The notes: generated from the letters alone by a model not told the origin. A DNA stretch of 64,000 nucleotides from Umezawaea sp036375055 (GCF_036375055.1 NZ_DASUSQ010000006.1:81450-145449); one strand, 5' to 3'; numbered from the stretch's first letter, positions 16,664 to 24,690 are shown. Translations and numbers: made by a program.

Positions 16664-17638
16664 ATGGCTACACGGACCGCACCCACGCTCGCGATCTTGA
16701 GCGCCATCCTCACCGCCTCGGTGGTGTGCACGGCCCAGAGCGCGAGCGCGGACCTGGTGACGTACTGCGTGGGCAGCGGCGGGGCCGTCACGGTCCCGAA
16801 CGACCTGTTCGTGCCGGAGGGCCAGTCGTGCTCGCTGCGGGGCACCACCATCACCGGTGACGTGCGCGTGGCGGCGGGCGGCAACCTCGTGGTCAACGGC
16901 GGCACGGTCAACGGCGCGGTCGCCGTCGCGGCCAACGGCTACCTCGACGCGACCGACAGCCGGATCGACGGCGCCGTCACCCTGGCGGCGGGCGGCTTCG
17001 GCGTCTTCCTGAAGAACACCGACACCGGCGGGGTGGTGGTGCAGCCGAAGGGCTCGGCCACCGTCGAGGGCTTCCTGTTCGCCGAGCAGGGGTCCAAGGT
17101 CGACGGCGCGGTCACCGCGGGCGTCGGCGAGGTCTCCGTGACCGACAGCGAGGTCACGGGCGGCGTCAGCACCAACGGCGCGTACTTCACCGACCTGCAC
17201 GGGACCTTCGTGGACGGAACGCTGTCCGTGCTCAACAACGCCACCGGCAGCGTGGTGTGCGGCAGCGCGGTCCAGGGCAGGGCCACGTTCGCGGGCAACG
17301 TCGGCGGCGTGCAGCTCGGCCCGAACGGCGGGCTCGACTCCTGCGCGTCGGGCGGCTACTTCGCCAGGGACGTCGCTATCTCCAACACCACCGGGGGCCG
17401 CACGACGCTGGACGACAACGTGGTCAACGGTTCGCTCACGCTGACCGCGAACAACCCGGTGGCCGAGGTGGCGGACAACAACAGGGTCCGCAACGGGATC
17501 GTCGGCGACCGGACCGGCCCGTCGGCGGGCAAGGCCGACGCCACCGAGCGGACCAGGGGCACCGCCCGCCAGCGCGCCGAGGACCGGCTCGCCCAGGTGG
17601 GGACCTCCGTCGCCGCGAAGGGCACCGCCCGGCTGTGA
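16664..17638 (+). CDS. Secreted beta-helix-like repeat protein
   Basis: A 324-residue protein with signal peptide (cleavage near ASA-D at ~29). The mature part is built of ~20-residue turns rich in Gly, Val, Asn and Asp (VNGGTVNGAVAVAANGYL, SRIDGAVTLAAGGFGVFL), typical of a right-handed parallel beta-helix or bactofilin-like stack. A Cys pair is near each end. The C-terminal ~45 residues are charged and helical. It starts 24 bases after the cupredoxin gene, so it is probably co-transcribed, and ends at a strong hairpin. No polysaccharide-lyase catalytic motif is visible; a surface scaffold role is possible. Confidence 0.75.
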   Translation: MATRTAPTLAILSAILTASVVCTAQSASADLVTYCVGSGGAVTVPNDLFVPEGQSCSLRGTTITGDVRVAAGGNLVVNGGTVNGAVAVAANGYLDATDSRIDGAVTLAAGGFGVFLKNTDTGGVVVQPKGSATVEGFLFAEQGSKVDGAVTAGVGEVSVTDSEVTGGVSTNGAYFTDLHGTFVDGTLSVLNNATGSVVCGSAVQGRATFAGNVGGVQLGPNGGLDSCASGGYFARDVAISNTTGGRTTLDDNVVNGSLTLTANNPVAEVADNNRVRNGIVGDRTGPSAGKADATERTRGTARQRAEDRLAQVGTSVAAKGTARL

Positions 17639-17652
17639 GGTTCCGCTCGACA

Positions 17653-17688
17653 CCGGAGGCCCGTGCGGTGACCCGCACGGGCCTCCGG
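17653..17688 (+). terminator. Perfect 16-bp hairpin terminator
   Basis: Arms 17653-17668 and 17673-17688 are perfect inverted repeats (CCGGAGGCCCGTGCGG) around a TGAC loop, 14 bases after the beta-helix gene stop. It probably ends the secreted redox operon. Confidence 0.8.
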
Positions 17689-17733
17689 CTCGTCCGCGGT
17701 CGGTTATCTTAGTGGTGCCGTCCGCGCCGGACA

Positions 17734-17780
17734 ACCCCTCATCAACCCCTGTTCCCCTCCCCAGCAACGGTTTTAGGGGT
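17734..17780. promoter_or_regulatory. ACCCCT direct repeats upstream of the FMN reductase gene
   Basis: ACCCCT occurs at 17734-17739 and 17745-17750, exactly 11 bases apart, with a further TCCCCT at 17753-17758 and an inverted AGGGGT at 17775-17780. The same element occurs before the DoxX gene and between the two SDR genes. Eleven-base direct repeats are the spacing used by OmpR-type and SARP-type regulators. Confidence 0.5.
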
Positions 17781-17830
17781 GTCACGCGCACCGGGCATGC
17801 GGTTGTCTGGATCTCCGAACAGGAGGAGAG

Positions 17831-18490
17831 GTGCACGTGGTGTCCCGCGTTCTCGCGATTTCCGGCTCCCTGCGCGACGGCTCGTACAACAGCGCGCTGC
17901 TGCGCGCACTGCCCGCGCTGGCCCCGGAGGGGCTGGAGTTCGAGGTCTTCGACGGGCTCGGCGACCTGCCGCTGTACGACGCGGACCTCGACGTCGAGCC
18001 CGCGCCGCCCGCCGTGGCGCGGCTGAGGGACGCCGTCCGCGCCGCCGACGGGATCGTGCTCGCCACCCCGGAGTACCTGCACGGGCTGCCGGGCGTGGTG
18101 AAGAACGCGCTGGACTGGGCGTCGCGGCCGGTCGCCGATCCGCCGCTGTGCGGCAAGGGCGTCGTCGTCCTGGTCGCCACGACCGGGCGGGCCTTCGGGT
18201 TCCGCGCCCTCGCCGAGGCGACCCAGGTGTTCGTCCACCTGCGCAACACGGTGATCCCGGCTCCCGAGGTCGTCGTCAACGCGGCGCACGACGTGCTCGT
18301 GACCGAGCCGGACGGGACCGTGCGCATCACCGACCCGGTCGCGGTGAAGCTCCTCCGGATCCAGCTGAACATGTTGGCCGACGTGCTGTCGGCGAAAGCG
18401 GCGGGAGTGGTGTCGGAGTCGCTGCGGGTGCACGCCGCCGACATGTTCGCCGAAGCGGCCGCGGCGCGTGCCGCGGCGTCCGCCGGATGA
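17831..18490 (+). CDS. NADPH-dependent FMN reductase
   Basis: A 219-residue flavodoxin-fold protein with the diagnostic SGSLRDGSYNSALLRAL (phosphate-binding loop of the FMN_red family) and TPEYLHGLPGVVKNALDWAS. Relatives reduce flavins, quinones or chromate with NADPH. A strong AGGAGG (17821-17826) precedes closely spaced GTG codons at 17831, 17837 and 17840; the exact start is uncertain. The promoter region has ACCCCT repeats shared with the DoxX and SDR genes, suggesting a common regulator for a redox or electrophile response. Confidence 0.88.
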   Translation: MHVVSRVLAISGSLRDGSYNSALLRALPALAPEGLEFEVFDGLGDLPLYDADLDVEPAPPAVARLRDAVRAADGIVLATPEYLHGLPGVVKNALDWASRPVADPPLCGKGVVVLVATTGRAFGFRALAEATQVFVHLRNTVIPAPEVVVNAAHDVLVTEPDGTVRITDPVAVKLLRIQLNMLADVLSAKAAGVVSESLRVHAADMFAEAAAARAAASAG

Positions 18491-18536
18491 CCGGTCCCGG
18501 TTCTCCCGGCGGATCGTCCACTGGGGAAGGTGTTCC

Positions 18537-19079
18537 ATGAACTGGTCACGTGGTGGTGCCCACCTGCTCGCGGCTCTCGCGCTCACGTCGGTGGTCGGGA
18601 CGGCCCCCGTCGCGTCGGCGGCGCCGAGCACGGGTGCGGGCACCGCGGTCGTCCCGTACTCCTGCGGTGACGACCCGAACTCCACCGTCGGCAACTTCGA
18701 CGTGCGCTTCGAGGTGTCCGTGGTGGCGCCGAGGCTGGTGCGGCGGCACGACGTCGTCGACCTGGACGTCAGCATGACCCTGCTCGACCTGGGGCCTGCC
18801 CACATCGACGTCCCGGCCAACGGCCTGCGGCTCACCCACACCGTGGGCGTCGGGGGCACGGCACCCGGCTCGGTCGAGGTGACCGGGCTGACGAACGTGG
18901 AGGCGGTGCCCGCGGACAACCCGATCCCGTTCACCGGCGGTGTCGGCTCGCTGGCGACCGACCGCCCCGGCTTCCTGACGTTCACGCCGGGGTACGTGGT
19001 GATGTCGAACTGGGTCGGCGGGCACACCTACTGCCTGACGGACAGCACGCAGGTGGTCGCGAGGACGCTCGTCCTCTGA
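18537..19079 (+). CDS. Secreted protein of unknown function
   Basis: A 180-residue product starting at the ATG preceded by GGGGAAGG. It has a signal peptide (cleavage near VASA-A at ~28) and a beta-rich mature domain of about 150 residues with a Cys near each end (YSCGDDP and HTYCLTD), probably a disulfide closing an Ig-like fold. The pattern resembles actinobacterial exported proteins often annotated only as hypothetical. It follows the FMN reductase by 46 bases and ends before a bidirectional hairpin. Confidence 0.7.
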   Translation: MNWSRGGAHLLAALALTSVVGTAPVASAAPSTGAGTAVVPYSCGDDPNSTVGNFDVRFEVSVVAPRLVRRHDVVDLDVSMTLLDLGPAHIDVPANGLRLTHTVGVGGTAPGSVEVTGLTNVEAVPADNPIPFTGGVGSLATDRPGFLTFTPGYVVMSNWVGGHTYCLTDSTQVVARTLVL

Positions 19080-19086
19080 CCGCGGG

Positions 19087-19126
19087 GAACGGGTGGGGCG
19101 CCGGGGGACCGGTGCCCCACCCGTTC
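19087..19126. terminator. Bidirectional hairpin between convergent genes
   Basis: Sixteen-base arms (19087-19102 and 19111-19126) pair with a single G-U around an eight-base loop, between the stops of the secreted protein gene and the DoxX gene. It can serve both strands. Confidence 0.75.
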
Positions 19127-19131
19127 GCGCG

Positions 19132-19536
19132 TCACGACCGGACGGAGTCGCGCGCCTTCGACAGGCCCACGCCGATGGTGCCGGGGTTGAAGCCGATCCC
19201 GACGCTCACCACCGCGAGCACGAGCACGTACTCGATGCCGTTCTTGCCCGCGAAGAAGCCGTTCTCGGCGTGCACGAACACCAGCGCGCCGACGGTCACC
19301 AGCGCGAACAGCACGCCGACCACCGGGGTGGCGTAGCCGACGATGAACGCGACGCCGCCGATGATCTCCACCAGGAGGGCGAACCACACCGACACGGTCG
19401 GCAGCGGGACGCCGTAGGTGGCGAACCCGTCGATGCTCGCCTCCAGGTTGGTGGCCTTGATCAGGCCGTGCAGGATGAATATCGCTCCGACGAGCACGCG
19501 GCTGATCAGCATTGTCAGGTTGCGAGCGCGATCCAT
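19132..19536 (-). CDS. DoxX-family membrane protein
   Basis: A 134-residue protein with four predicted membrane helices: LTMLISRVLVGAIFILHGLI, VSVWFALLVEIIGGVAFIVG, VVGVLFALVTVGALVFVHAE and YVLVLAVVSVGIGF. This is the DoxX/DoxD topology found in redox-linked membrane complexes such as the SseA/SodA/DoxX thiol-oxidation system of mycobacteria. AAGGAAG precedes the ATG at 19536; the frame extends upstream but without a better start. The promoter side holds AGGGGT repeats shared with the flavin reductase and SDR genes. Confidence 0.88.
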   Translation of the reverse strand: MDRARNLTMLISRVLVGAIFILHGLIKATNLEASIDGFATYGVPLPTVSVWFALLVEIIGGVAFIVGYATPVVGVLFALVTVGALVFVHAENGFFAGKNGIEYVLVLAVVSVGIGFNPGTIGVGLSKARDSVRS

Positions 19537-19555
19537 GATTCTTCCTTTGTTCACT

Positions 19556-19587
19556 AGGGGGTGTCCGGGGTCTTTAGGGGTTGGGGT
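19556..19587. promoter_or_regulatory. AGGGGT-type repeats between DoxX and the small divergent gene
   Basis: AGGGGG (19556-19561), CGGGGT (19566-19571), AGGGGT (19576-19581) and TGGGGT (19582-19587) form a roughly 10-base periodic array on the plus strand, which reads ACCCCT on the DoxX-coding strand. It matches the elements at 17734-17780 and 20810-20839. Confidence 0.45.
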
Positions 19588-19649
19588 TGAGACGAGCGTC
19601 ACGCTAGTTTCGGCACGTCGATTGATTCGCGGTGGGAAGAGGGTGGGTT

Positions 19650-19856
19650 GTGGACGGGGAAATCACCGAGATGTGGCGCGCGATCGATCTGCTCAAATCC
19701 AGGATCGACGTGCTGGAGAACGGCGACCGGACCGCGCCCGCGCCGCGCCGGGCGGTCGAGCAGGACGTGGTGTTCGTCCCGGACGACCCGTACGACCACG
19801 CGCTCTGGCACGGCGCGGACGACGAGGGGATCGGCGGCCACAAGCGCCACGCGTGA
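19650..19856 (+). CDS. Small acidic protein of unknown function
   Basis: A 68-residue product from the GTG at 19650 with GAAGAGGG upstream. It has an N-terminal amphipathic helix (ITEMWRAIDLLKSRIDVLEN) suited to a short coiled coil, then an acidic segment ending in HKRHA. G/C-rich third positions support coding. It is divergent from DoxX across the repeat element. Function unknown. Confidence 0.5.
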   Translation: MDGEITEMWRAIDLLKSRIDVLENGDRTAPAPRRAVEQDVVFVPDDPYDHALWHGADDEGIGGHKRHA

Positions 19857-19871
19857 GCCCGGCCGCGTGGG

Positions 19872-20735
19872 TCAGCGGTCGGGTGACAGGTCCGCCCGAC
19901 CGAGGTCGCGCAGGACCGCGGTGGTGGCCAGGTGCAGCCGCCGCGCGTCGGCCGGGTCGTAGCACCGGGCGAACGCGCGCGAGGCCAGGTCGACGCGCTT
20001 GTGCGCGCGGAACGCGCTGAGCGGCTCGGGCGGCGGGTTCTCCAGCCGGTGCAGCAGCGGCACGACGCCCTTCTCCAGCGACGTGCCGAGCACGGTGACG
20101 AGCGTGACCGCCAGCGCCTTCCACGGCTGCGGCAGCCCGCGCTGGAGGTTCGTCCGCACGAAGTCGGGGTTGTAGAGCACGCACCGCACGCCCTCCGCGC
20201 GCTCCGCGAACGCGACGCCCAGCAGGTCGCTCGCCCGGCTGGCCTGCATCAACGCCTTGAAGCCACCCCTGGTCCGCTCGAAGGCCAGGTCGTCCCAGTT
20301 GATCGAGCCGATGGGCGTGCCCGTGCCGCACACGTTCATCACGACCGGGTCGTCGCTCGCGCGGAGCAGGTCGAGCAGGCCGTGGCTGAGCACGAAGCGG
20401 CTCAGGTAGGACAGGGCGAAGTTCTCCTCCACGCCCTCGGCGGTGCGCACGGGCCTGGTCCGGTAGTGCTGCGCGCAGAGCACGAGCCGGTCCAGCCGGT
20501 CGAGCCGGGACCGCACCTCGTCCAGCACGCGGCCGTTCTCGGCCACGAGGCGGAGGTCGGCGCGCAGGAACGCCGCGCGGTCGGCGGCACCGAGGTCCGC
20601 CGCCCGCGCGAGGAAGTCGTTCCCCTTTTCCGGGGTGTTGCCGATGACGAGGACCGAGTGGCCTTTTCGGAGGCTGTCCAATGCGACGGCGCGGCCGATA
20701 CCGTCGGTTCCGCCCGTGATCAGGACGTTGTTCAT
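19872..20735 (-). CDS. SDR-fold protein, apparently lacking the YxxxK catalytic pair
   Basis: A 287-residue protein with the Rossmann dinucleotide motif TGGTDGIG at residues 8-15 and the fold-typical NFALSYLSRFVLSHGLLDLL. Where an SDR should have YxxxK, the aligned stretch reads FKALMQASRASDLL, without the Tyr or Lys. It may bind NAD(P) without classical catalysis or use other residues. It resembles the light-dependent-reductase/WWOX-like SDR branch. It is divergent from a second SDR gene with ACCCCT repeats between them. Confidence 0.8.
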   Translation of the reverse strand: MNNVLITGGTDGIGRAVALDSLRKGHSVLVIGNTPEKGNDFLARAADLGAADRAAFLRADLRLVAENGRVLDEVRSRLDRLDRLVLCAQHYRTRPVRTAEGVEENFALSYLSRFVLSHGLLDLLRASDDPVVMNVCGTGTPIGSINWDDLAFERTRGGFKALMQASRASDLLGVAFAERAEGVRCVLYNPDFVRTNLQRGLPQPWKALAVTLVTVLGTSLEKGVVPLLHRLENPPPEPLSAFRAHKRVDLASRAFARCYDPADARRLHLATTAVLRDLGRADLSPDR

Positions 20736-20809
20736 CGGCCCTCCGGTGCGGTTGGGTGGTGAATAGTTGGGAATGCCCGGAGCGTAGAGGCGGGCCTCTC
20801 GGCAGGGGG

Positions 20810-20839
20810 ACCCCTAAACGACCCCTATTTCGAACCCCT
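20810..20839. promoter_or_regulatory. Triple ACCCCT direct repeat between the two SDR genes
   Basis: ACCCCT occurs at 20810-20815, 20821-20826 and 20834-20839 (11- and 13-base steps), with an inverted AGGGGC at 20852-20857. It is the clearest copy of the element shared with 17734-17780 and 19556-19587. Confidence 0.55.
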
Positions 20840-20930
20840 GTCTTGCGGAATAGGGGCCGGGGGAAATGGTGTTCCGGCCATAGCCTTTCGGGGTGATTTC
20901 CGCTGAACCGCCCGTTCCGGGGGCACGCCG

Positions 20931-22166
20931 GTGAGCCGCCTGGTGCTGCTCGTGGACGACCCCTCCTCCTGGGAGGGCGTCGCCGAACGCCTGCGCGACC
21001 GCCACGACGTGGCCGTGGTGACCGAACCGCCGACGACCGGGGGTCCGGTGCACCTCGTGGCGCACGGCCGGAGGTCGGTGGCCGTCGCCGCCCGCGCCCG
21101 CGACGTGGTGTCGCTGACCGTCGTGTCCGGCAGGCGGCCCGCCTCCGACGTGCCGGTGCAGTGGATCAGGCCCGTCCGCCGCCGCGCGGTGCTCCCGACT
21201 CCGTTCGACGGCGCGGGCCGCCAGTGGCGCCGGTCGGTCGTCGCCGGGGCGGACGTCCCGCGCAGCCACGCGGCCGTCCTCGCCAGGATGGTGGGGGAGT
21301 TCGTCGACGAGGTGAACGGCGACGCGGTGAGCCCCGAGCTGCGGCGGGCCGCGGTGGGCGCGAAGCTCGTGCTGGTCACCGGAGCCGGCAGCGGCATCGG
21401 GCGGGCCACCGCGCTGGCGTACGCCGCGGACGGCGCCGACGTGCTGGTGGCCGACCTCGACCTGGCCGCCGCCGAGGGGACCGCCGAGCTGGCGCGGGCG
21501 CACGGCGTGACCGCGGCGGCCTACCGCGTCGACGTCTCCGACTCGGCGGCCGTCGACGAGGTGGCGGCGCGGGTGGTGGCCGAGCACGGCGTGCCGGACG
21601 TCGTGATGGCCAACGCGGGCATAGCCGTCATCGGCGGCTTCCTGGCCGTCACCGAGCAGGAGTGGCGCCGGGTGGTGGGCGTGAACCTGTGGGGCGTGAT
21701 CAACACGTTCCGCGCGTTCGTGCCGCACCTGGTGGAGCGCGGGTCCGGCGGCCACCTGCTGGTGACGTCCTCGATGGCGAGCTTCTTCCACACGCGCGGG
21801 CAATCCGCCTACGCCACCACGAAGGCCGGTGCCGTCACGCTGGCCCGCAGCCTGTGCGCGGAGCTGTCCGGGCACGGCATCGGCGTGACCGCGATCGTGC
21901 CGGGGTTCGTCCGCACGAACATCGCCGCGTCGGCCCGGTTCGCGGGCGCCGACGAGACCGAGGAGGCGCGGCGGCGCGACGAGGCGGTCCAGATCGCCGG
22001 GAAGCGGGCCGCGCCACCGGAGCAGGTCGCCGCCACGGTCCTGCGCGCGGTGTCCCGCAACAGGTTCTTCGTGCCCGCGACGCGCGAGGCCCGGTTGCTG
22101 GCCGCGCTCAACCGGGTCGCGCCGGGCCTGCTGTTCGCCATCGCGCGGCGGATGGACCTGGGTTAG
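20931..22166 (+). CDS. SDR oxidoreductase with degenerate alpha/beta-hydrolase-like N-terminus (EphD-like)
   Basis: A 411-residue protein. Residues ~145-400 form a classical SDR: VTGAGSGIGRATALAY, NAG(I) at the middle, SSMASF and the catalytic Y294xxxK298 (AYATTKAG). Residues 1-140 begin LVLLVDDPSSWEGVAERLRD, reminiscent of the start of an alpha/beta hydrolase, but with no GxSxG or complete hydrolase core. The arrangement recalls the EphD-type epoxide hydrolase-SDR fusions of mycobacteria, here with a shrunken hydrolase part. GTG start at 20931 after CCGGGGG. Its stop overlaps the convergent MFS stop inside the sequence TTAG. Confidence 0.85.
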   Translation: MSRLVLLVDDPSSWEGVAERLRDRHDVAVVTEPPTTGGPVHLVAHGRRSVAVAARARDVVSLTVVSGRRPASDVPVQWIRPVRRRAVLPTPFDGAGRQWRRSVVAGADVPRSHAAVLARMVGEFVDEVNGDAVSPELRRAAVGAKLVLVTGAGSGIGRATALAYAADGADVLVADLDLAAAEGTAELARAHGVTAAAYRVDVSDSAAVDEVAARVVAEHGVPDVVMANAGIAVIGGFLAVTEQEWRRVVGVNLWGVINTFRAFVPHLVERGSGGHLLVTSSMASFFHTRGQSAYATTKAGAVTLARSLCAELSGHGIGVTAIVPGFVRTNIAASARFAGADETEEARRRDEAVQIAGKRAAPPEQVAATVLRAVSRNRFFVPATREARLLAALNRVAPGLLFAIARRMDLG

Positions 22167-23473
22167 CCGCCCGCGGCCGGGTCGCCCTGGACGGAGGTCG
22201 GTGCGCGGTCGCCGCCGCCGCGCAGGGCGTAGAAGCCCGCCGCCGCCGTGCCCAGACAGAGGGCGAGGGCGCTGAGGCCGAGCGACCAGTGCACGCCGAC
22301 CGCGGCCCCGAGGAGGCCCACGGTGAAGCCGCTGCCCGCCCTCAGCCCGCCGGACGACATGCCGTACAGGCCGATCACCCTGCCGCGGTCGGCGGGCGGG
22401 GCGAGGAGCTGCACTACGGTCTGGCCGATCGACATCGACGCCATGTTCGCCACGCCGCCGACCAGCAGCATCAGCAGCGCCACCGGGTAGCTGGTGGTGA
22501 AGGCGAAGAACAGGCTGCTCAGACCGTAGACCCCGGTGCTGAGGACGGCCGCCTTGACGTTGGGTGTGATCCGGCCGGTGGCCTCCAGCAGGATGCCGCC
22601 GACGACACCGCCGACCCCGTTGGCGAACAGCAGCACGCCGTAGGTGAGGCCCGCGCCGCCCGTGCCGAGGTCGTGGGCGAAGATCGGCATGGCCGACTGG
22701 AGCGAGGCGCCCACGAAGAACGAGCCGAGCCCCGCCAGCACGATCATGCTGACCAGCGTCCGGTTCGACCGGACGTCGCGGAACACGCGGATCGAGTCGA
22801 CGACGCCCAGCCGGGGCCGGGGCACGCCCTCGTTGCGGGTGTGGCCGGTGAACCTGGTGCGGAACAGGAAGAGCGTGAGCGGCAGGTAGAAGGCGACGTT
22901 GGCGAAGATGCCCGCGGTGGGCCCGAGGAGCAGCAGCAGCGCCGAGCCGACGACCGGTCCGAACAGGACGCCGAGGCTGCGGAACGTGGCGTTGAGGCGG
23001 ATGGCGCTGGGCAGCTCGTCGTGCTCGACGAAGTCGTGCAGCAGGAGCTGCTCGCCAGGGCCCCACAGGGCGCCCGCGCAGCCGTGCAGGACCAGCAGCA
23101 CGCAGGCGTGCCAGACCTGGAGCGTGTCGGTGAGGAACAGCACGCCCCACGCGACCGACACGGCCATGAACAGCACCTGCGCGGCCTGGATGATCCGGCG
23201 GCAGTCGAAGCGGTCGGCCAGCGAGCCGAAGTAGACCGAGAAGAACAGGAACGGGAGCCAGTGGCTGATCACCTGGAAGCCGCTGAGCGCGGGGGAGTGG
23301 AACTTCTCCCACAGCACCCAGTACGTGATGACGTGCTCGATGTTGTCGGCCATCATCGCCAGGCCCGCGCCGAACAGGTACGGGCGGCAGTCGCGGTTGC
23401 GCAGGGCGGCGAACTTGCGCGGCCCCGCGGGCGGTTCGGCGACGTGGGTGGGGACTCCGCACGCGGCGCACAT
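22163..23473 (-). CDS. MFS transporter
   Basis: A 436-residue, 12-helix major facilitator protein of the enterobactin-exporter-like (MFS_3) type; the loop FGSLADRFDCRRIIQAAQVL after helix 2 is the family motif A. It begins CAACGVPTH, a short Cys-rich cytosolic head. The ATG at 23473 has GAGGAG upstream. It is probably an efflux pump. Its start is divergent from the ECF sigma factor across 150 bases. The stop TAA is interleaved with the TAG of the facing SDR gene. Substrate unknown. Confidence 0.88.
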   Translation of the reverse strand: MCAACGVPTHVAEPPAGPRKFAALRNRDCRPYLFGAGLAMMADNIEHVITYWVLWEKFHSPALSGFQVISHWLPFLFFSVYFGSLADRFDCRRIIQAAQVLFMAVSVAWGVLFLTDTLQVWHACVLLVLHGCAGALWGPGEQLLLHDFVEHDELPSAIRLNATFRSLGVLFGPVVGSALLLLLGPTAGIFANVAFYLPLTLFLFRTRFTGHTRNEGVPRPRLGVVDSIRVFRDVRSNRTLVSMIVLAGLGSFFVGASLQSAMPIFAHDLGTGGAGLTYGVLLFANGVGGVVGGILLEATGRITPNVKAAVLSTGVYGLSSLFFAFTTSYPVALLMLLVGGVANMASMSIGQTVVQLLAPPADRGRVIGLYGMSSGGLRAGSGFTVGLLGAAVGVHWSLGLSALALCLGTAAAGFYALRGGGDRAPTSVQGDPAAGG

Positions 23474-23623
23474 GGGTGGCGGTCTCCTCGGGGTGGTGGT
23501 GCCTCGGGTCGGGGGCCCGTGCCAGGCCAGATACGAGGCAGCGTGTCCCGCAATGGACGATATCAAGTCGTCGGGGATCGGATCTCACGTTCCCGGAAGC
23601 CCGAGCGTCTACGAGAGGTGAGC

Positions 23624-24100
23624 GTGAGGCCGTTCGAACAGGTCGTGGACACCTACGGACCGGTGGTCCTGCGGGTGTGCCGCGCCGTCGTCGGGCCGGT
23701 GGACGCGGAGGACGCCTGGTCCGAGACGTTCCTGTCCGCGCTGAAGGCCTACCCGGCCCTGCCCGCGGACGCGAACGTGGAGGCGTGGCTCGTCACGATC
23801 GCGCACCGCAAGGCGGTCGACGTCACACGGGCGCGAGCCCGCCGCGCGGTGCCGGTCGAGGAGCCGCCGGAGGCGGCCGTCCGGTCGGGCAGGCCGGAGG
23901 ACTGGGACGGCGACCTGTGGAACGCGCTGGCGAAGCTGCCGGACAAGCAGCGGGCGGCGGTCGTCTACCACCACCTCGTGGGCCTGCCGTACCAGGAGGT
24001 CGCCGAGATCGTGGGCGGCTCGACCGACGCCGCCCGCCGCGCCGCCGCCGACGGGATGAAGGCCCTGCGCGCCACCTACCTGGAAGGAGCACCGGCATGA
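23624..24100 (+). CDS. ECF-type RNA polymerase sigma factor
   Basis: About 158 residues. Region 2 reads PVDAEDAWSETFLSALKAYP and VEAWLVTIAHRKAVDVTRAR; region 4 reads LPDKQRAAVVYHHLVGLPYQ followed by EVAEIVGGSTDAARRAAADG. The GTG at 23624 is six bases after GAGAGG; GTG at 23618 is the alternative. Its stop overlaps the start of an O6-alkylguanine-DNA alkyltransferase (ATGA), which in turn overlaps a second one, so the three form a translationally coupled operon. This context suggests a sigma factor for DNA alkylation damage. No separate anti-sigma gene is present. Confidence 0.9.
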   Translation: MRPFEQVVDTYGPVVLRVCRAVVGPVDAEDAWSETFLSALKAYPALPADANVEAWLVTIAHRKAVDVTRARARRAVPVEEPPEAAVRSGRPEDWDGDLWNALAKLPDKQRAAVVYHHLVGLPYQEVAEIVGGSTDAARRAAADGMKALRATYLEGAPA

Positions 24101-24690
24101 CGGACGTCTTCGAGACCCTGCCCGTCGTCGACGAGGCCGCGGACGCCCGCCTGCGGGCCCGCCTCGTCGCGGCGGCCGAGCGGGACGGGCTGCTGGACGT
24201 GGCCTACCGCACGGTCGACTCGCCGATCGGCGCGCTGCTGCTCGCCGCCACCGAGGAGGGACTGGTCCGGGTCGCCTTCGAGCGCGAGGACCGGGACGCC
24301 GTGCTCGCGTCGCTGGCCGACGCGGTCAGCCCGCGCGTCCTCGCCGCCCCGGCGCGCCTGGACCCGGTCGCGCGCCAGCTCGACGAGTACTTCACCGGAG
24401 GGCGCCGCGCGTTCGACGTCCCGCTCGACCTCCGGCTGGCCAAGGGCTTCCGGCGGGCCGTGCTCGCGCACCTCGCCGAGATCCCCTACGGGCGGACCGA
24501 GAGCTACGCCGAGGTGGCCGCCGCGGCGGGCAGCCCGAAGGCCGTGCGCGCCGTCGGCACCGCGTGCGCGACCAACCCCCTGCCGCTGGTCCTCCCGTGC
24601 CACCGGGTGGTGCGCTCGGACGGCTCGTCCGGCAACTACCGCGGCGGCGAGGACGCCAAGCGGACCCTGCTGACCCTGGAGGCGGCGTGA
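24097..24690 (+). CDS. ogt: Methylated-DNA-protein cysteine methyltransferase with N-terminal extension
   Basis: A 197-residue protein. The C-terminal ~90 residues hold the HTH (IPYGRTESYAEVAAAAG) and the suicide-Cys motif PCHRVV; the AVGTACATNPLPLVLPC context is canonical. The protein removes alkyl groups from O6-alkylguanine onto its own Cys. About 35 extra N-terminal residues (FETLPVVDEAADARLRARLV) precede the standard domain and are helical and acidic. As it overlaps the sigma gene by four bases, this extension could contact the sigma factor. That is a hypothesis. Confidence 0.92.
   Translation: MTDVFETLPVVDEAADARLRARLVAAAERDGLLDVAYRTVDSPIGALLLAATEEGLVRVAFEREDRDAVLASLADAVSPRVLAAPARLDPVARQLDEYFTGGRRAFDVPLDLRLAKGFRRAVLAHLAEIPYGRTESYAEVAAAAGSPKAVRAVGTACATNPLPLVLPCHRVVRSDGSSGNYRGGEDAKRTLLTLEAA

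Noticed and set aside
14960..19027. Very long antisense open frame (about 1355 codons) opposite the cupredoxin, beta-helix and FMN reductase genes
   Set aside because: High GC keeps antisense frames open. The translation is Arg/Gly/Pro-rich low complexity, while the plus-strand genes have signal peptides, known domains and correct codon bias.
23473..23566. Upstream extension of the MFS transporter by 31 residues
   Set aside because: The extension reaches into the divergent promoter region, and the ATG at 23473 has a good ribosome-binding site.
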